Part shown: piece after piece, positions 4,576 to 7,135 of the stretch
Layout: each line of letters opens with the position of its first letter
Position numbering within the stretch: the first letter of the stretch is position 1
DNA from: an uncultured Anaerosporobacter sp.
Lineage (GTDB): Bacteria; Bacillota; Clostridia; Lachnospirales; Lachnospiraceae
DNA: 7,135 bases
Assembly (NCBI GenBank): GCA_945787925.1
Contig: CALZJY010000098.1
Location: forward strand, 1 to 7,135
Direction: 5' to 3'
The notes under the pieces: generated by a model
Told to the model about the DNA's origin: nothing
Seen by the model: the letters and a program-made list of their open reading frames with translations, nothing else
Databases searched by the model: none
Made by a program: the position numbers and the translations under genes

Positions 4576-6120
4576 GTGGACTATTGTATAGAGATGCTCG
4601 GCATCAGAAAAGAATTCCCGGGGATTGTTGCGAATGATAATATTACACTTCAAGTTAGAAAAGGCGAAGTGCATGCCCTTCTAGGTGAAAATGGTGCGGG
4701 TAAATCCACGCTTATGAGCGTTCTATTTGGTTTATATCAACCAGAAAGAGGATGCATCAAAGTAAATGGAAAAGAAGTGAAAATTACAGGACCATTAGAT
4801 GCAAATGAATTAGGTATTGGTATGGTTCACCAACACTTCAAATTAGTTCATAATTTTACTGTATTACAAAATATTATTTTAGGTATGGAAACTGTAAAAG
4901 GCGGTTTCTTAAAAATGGACGAGGCAAGAAAGAAAGTAGTTTCCTTAAGTGAAAAATACGGCCTTTCTATCGATCCAGATGCATATATTTCAGATATCTC
5001 TGTTGGTATGCAACAACGTGTAGAAATCTTAAAGATGTTATATCGTGATAATGATATCTTAATCTTTGACGAACCTACCGCTGTTCTTACTCCACAAGAA
5101 ATCGATGAACTTATGACAATCATGAAAGAACTTGTAAAAGAAGGCAAGTCCATTATCTTTATCACACATAAGTTAAATGAAATCAAAGAAGTTGCAGATC
5201 GTTGTTCTGTACTTCGTAGAGGACGTTATATCGGTACTATTGATGTTAAAACAACAGACAAAGAAGCAATGTCTGAAATGATGGTAGGACGTAAAGTAAA
5301 TTTAAATATTGAAAAAGCTCCTTCAAATCCAACAGATACTGTGCTTAAGTTAGAAAACTTAAAAGTAAAATCAAAACGAGAAGGAAGTACAACATATGTT
5401 GTAGATGACGTAAGTTTTGAAGTGAAAAAAGGCGAAATCGTAAGTATTGCCGGTATCGATGGGAATGGTCAAAGTGAATTAATCCAAGCAATCACTGGTT
5501 TAATGAAACAAGACGGTGGACATGTATACCTAAATGGGGAAGATGTTACTCGTAAATCCATTCGTTATAAAAATACTCATGGTCTTGGACATATTCCAGA
5601 AGACCGTCATCGTTTCGGTTTAGTACTAGATTATACAATCTCTGAAAATGCTGTATTACAAGAGTATTTTGAAAAAGCGTACCAAAAATTCGGATTCTTA
5701 CGTTTTGGTAAGATGAAAGAACAAGCAAACAAATTAATCGAAAAATTCGATATTCGTTGTGGTCAAGGAGAGCGTACTGTTACAAGAAGCATGTCCGGTG
5801 GTAACCAACAAAAGATTATCATTGGTCGTGAAATTGAGCGTAATCCAGACCTACTAATCGCTGTTCAACCAACTCGTGGTCTTGATGTTGGTGCAATTGA
5901 ATTCGTTCACAAACAATTAGTAAAACAAAGAGACGCTGGTAGTGGTGTCTTATTAGTATCCTTTGAATTAGAGGAAGTTATGAACTTAAGTGATCGTATC
6001 TTAGTAATGTTCGAAGGTAAAATCGTAGGAGAGTTAGATCCTAAGACAACGACACAAAACGAACTTGGTCTTTACATGGCTGGTTCAGAAGGGGGAGAAG
6101 ACTTATCAGCAAGCAAGTAA
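4576..6120 (+). CDS. Nucleoside/simple-sugar type ABC importer, two-domain ATPase
   Basis: A 514-aa cytoplasmic ATPase with two fused nucleotide-binding domains, as in RbsA, MglA and the BMP-linked YufO/NupO group. Domain 1: Walker A GENGAGKST (37-45), Q-loop Gln86, signature SVGMQQR (142-148), Walker B ILIFDEP (161-167), His198. Domain 2 (from about 265): a degenerate Walker A GIDGNGQSE (293-301) with Gln299 in place of Lys, signature SGGNQQK (407-413), and a Walker B lacking the catalytic Glu (LIAVQP, Gln431), followed by TRGLD. One active and one degenerate site is normal for this family, as is the total length. It powers import of the ligand delivered by the BMP lipoproteins encoded upstream and works with the permease that follows, whose frame overlaps its 3' end. 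Substrate (nucleosides) is inferred from the BMP partners and the nearby udk. Confidence 0.93.
   Translation: MDYCIEMLGIRKEFPGIVANDNITLQVRKGEVHALLGENGAGKSTLMSVLFGLYQPERGCIKVNGKEVKITGPLDANELGIGMVHQHFKLVHNFTVLQNIILGMETVKGGFLKMDEARKKVVSLSEKYGLSIDPDAYISDISVGMQQRVEILKMLYRDNDILIFDEPTAVLTPQEIDELMTIMKELVKEGKSIIFITHKLNEIKEVADRCSVLRRGRYIGTIDVKTTDKEAMSEMMVGRKVNLNIEKAPSNPTDTVLKLENLKVKSKREGSTTYVVDDVSFEVKKGEIVSIAGIDGNGQSELIQAITGLMKQDGGHVYLNGEDVTRKSIRYKNTHGLGHIPEDRHRFGLVLDYTISENAVLQEYFEKAYQKFGFLRFGKMKEQANKLIEKFDIRCGQGERTVTRSMSGGNQQKIIIGREIERNPDLLIAVQPTRGLDVGAIEFVHKQLVKQRDAGSGVLLVSFELEEVMNLSDRILVMFEGKIVGELDPKTTTQNELGLYMAGSEGGEDLSASK
6091..6097 (+). promoter_or_regulatory. RBS for the permease, inside the ATPase 3' end
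   Basis: GGGGGAG lies within the last codons of the ATPase gene, 7 nt before ATC 6105. It is the only purine-rich Shine-Dalgarno near the beginning of the permease frame, and so supports initiation at about 6105 even though no canonical start codon is present. Confidence 0.55.
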
Positions 6121-7135
6121 AAAAAGCAAAAGAAAGCAAGAATAGAGCATATCTTTCCTCTATCATTGCGATTGCAATCGGTTTACTGTTCGGTTACGGT
6201 ATCTTATTAATAACAAACCCTGCGGAAGCATCTTCAGGATTTGAAAAGATCGTAATGGGCGCATTACAAAATGGTACAGACGGGTTTGGTAAAGTACTTT
6301 ACTATGCGACTCCGATCATGTTAACTGGTCTAAGTGTTGCTTTTGCATTTAAAACAGGTTTATTCAATATCGGTGCTGCTGGCCAATTTATGATTGGTGC
6401 ATATGCCGGTGTTTATGTTGGTGTTAAATTTACTTCCCTTGGAAGTGCACATTGGGTAGTAGCATTACTTGCAGCAACACTTGTTGGTGCGCTTTGGGCA
6501 GCTATCCCTGGTATCTTAAAAGCGTATTGTAACGTAAACGAAGTTATCTCCTCAATCATGTTAAATTACACAGGTATGTACCTTGTAAACTATTTGATTA
6601 AAAGTGATTCCGCTCTTTACAATACATTAAAAAACGAATCTAATCCAGTTGCGGAGACAGCAGTAATCCCTAAATTCGGTTTAGATAAAATTTTCTCTCC
6701 TTCTACAGGAGTTGGTGGAGGATTCCTTATTGCAATCCTAGCGGTAATCATAATCTATGTATTACTTCAAAAGACTACATTTGGTTATGAATTAAAAGCG
6801 GTTGGTTTCAACCGTGAAGCAAGTAAATACGCTGGTATCAATGAAAAACGAGGAATCATCATTTCCATGTTAATCGCAGGTGCGTTAGCAGGTCTTGCTG
6901 GTGGTATCCTTTACCTTGGTGGTTCTGGTAAATACATGGAAGTTGTCGATGTATTAGCAGCGGAAGGGTTCAATGGTATTCCAGTAGCATTACTTGGTCT
7001 TAGCAACCCAATTGGTGTTGCATTTGCTGCAATTTTTATCGCATACATTGGACAAGGTGGTTTCTATCTTCAATTACTTAATTTCGCTCCAGAAATTATC
7101 GATATCATCATTGCAGTAATCATCTACTTCTCTGC
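6105..7135 (+). CDS. ABC importer permease, BPD_transp_2 type (partial, start uncertain)
   Basis: The frame is open from just after a stop at 6042-6044 to the window end and gives about 343 residues from ATC 6105, close to the usual length (roughly 350 or more), so little is missing. The sequence is strongly hydrophobic with many membrane segments. It begins with a Lys-rich cytosolic tail, then a first helix around SSIIAIAIGLLFGYGILLI (18-36), then YYATPIMLTGLSVAFAFKTG, FNIGAAGQFMIGA, and the loop GFNREASKYAGIN (234-246), the conserved coupling-loop motif of this permease family. AEGFNGIPVALLG follows near the end. This is the first of two permeases expected for a YufP/YufQ (NupP/NupQ) type importer. 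No ATG, GTG or TTG occurs in this frame between 6045 and 6255; ATG 6255 would remove the tail and first helix. ATC 6105, 7 nt after GGGGGAG and overlapping the ATPase end by 16 nt, is my best start. The function is clear, the start is not. Confidence 0.85.
   Translation, partial: MSKQVKKAKESKNRAYLSSIIAIAIGLLFGYGILLITNPAEASSGFEKIVMGALQNGTDGFGKVLYYATPIMLTGLSVAFAFKTGLFNIGAAGQFMIGAYAGVYVGVKFTSLGSAHWVVALLAATLVGALWAAIPGILKAYCNVNEVISSIMLNYTGMYLVNYLIKSDSALYNTLKNESNPVAETAVIPKFGLDKIFSPSTGVGGGFLIAILAVIIIYVLLQKTTFGYELKAVGFNREASKYAGINEKRGIIISMLIAGALAGLAGGILYLGGSGKYMEVVDVLAAEGFNGIPVALLGLSNPIGVAFAAIFIAYIGQGGFYLQLLNFAPEIIDIIIAVIIYFS

Noticed and set aside
4482..4640. Plus-strand ATG-initiated open frame entering the ATPase gene in another frame.
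   Set aside because: No Shine-Dalgarno, low-complexity start, and it overlaps the well supported ATPase; most likely chance.
4999..5019. Signature SVGMQQR instead of LSGGQ in the first ATPase domain.
   Set aside because: This variant is usual for BMP-linked nucleoside/sugar importers; not an anomaly.
4848..5186. Minus-strand open frame of 112 codons inside the ATPase gene.
   Set aside because: It is antisense to conserved ATPase motifs, has no family resemblance, and reflects codon bias of the real gene.
5452..5478. Second ATPase domain lacks the Walker A lysine (Gln299) and the catalytic Walker B glutamate (Gln431).
   Set aside because: Degenerate second sites are normal for this family of fused two-domain importers (RbsA/MglA-like), so this is not a defect.
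6099..6128. Programmed frameshift from the ATPase into the permease (permease frame is -1 relative to the ATPase).
   Set aside because: No slippery heptamer in the ATPase frame before the TAA; fusion of a soluble ATPase to this permease is not known for the family. A separate start with its own Shine-Dalgarno is simpler.

Overview
The window looks like a chromosomal segment of a low-GC Gram-positive anaerobe, most likely a Clostridia/Lachnospiraceae-type organism. This is inferred from the AT-rich composition, strong AGGAGG ribosome-binding sites, short Clostridia-style lipoprotein signals, intrinsic terminators with U-tracts, and a gene order (U32 peptidase, then uridine kinase) that recalls the Bacillus yrrN-yrrO-udk neighbourhood. 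All genes are on the + strand. There is no sign of a phage, insertion sequence, CRISPR array, tRNA or rRNA.

Layout: (1) 2-205, the C-terminal end of a U32-family peptidase, closed by an intrinsic terminator. (2) 280-810, an isochorismatase-fold cysteine hydrolase that resembles nicotinamidase. (3) 911-1546, uridine kinase (udk), with a strong terminator. (4) 1810-2895 and 3246-4331, two tandem paralogous BMP/PnrA-type nucleoside-binding lipoproteins of 361 aa each, about 75% identical by my hand count. Each has its own promoter, leader and terminator. (5) 4576-6120, a two-domain ABC ATPase. (6) 6105 to the window end, the first membrane permease of the same importer, cut by the window. A second permease would be expected just downstream.

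Taken together this is a nucleoside uptake and salvage locus. Lipoprotein receptors outside the membrane capture nucleosides, the ATPase/permease complex imports them, uridine kinase phosphorylates uridine/cytidine, and the hydrolase probably feeds NAD salvage. The specificity of the importer (purine or pyrimidine nucleosides) is inferred from the family, not shown by the sequence.

I did not find an undescribed system. The most interesting points are structural. The whole bmp transcription unit was duplicated, and the spacer between the copies keeps what looks like a relic of the 3' end of udk (2990-3019). The two copies share matching extended -10 promoters, an identical 33-nt leader and a matching branched terminator. 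The permease frame has no ATG, GTG or TTG codon before 6255, although its reading frame and an upstream Shine-Dalgarno argue for initiation near an ATC codon at 6105. Two other starts are corrected here: bmp2 begins at 3246 and not at an upstream in-frame ATG, and the ATPase begins at GTG 4576.
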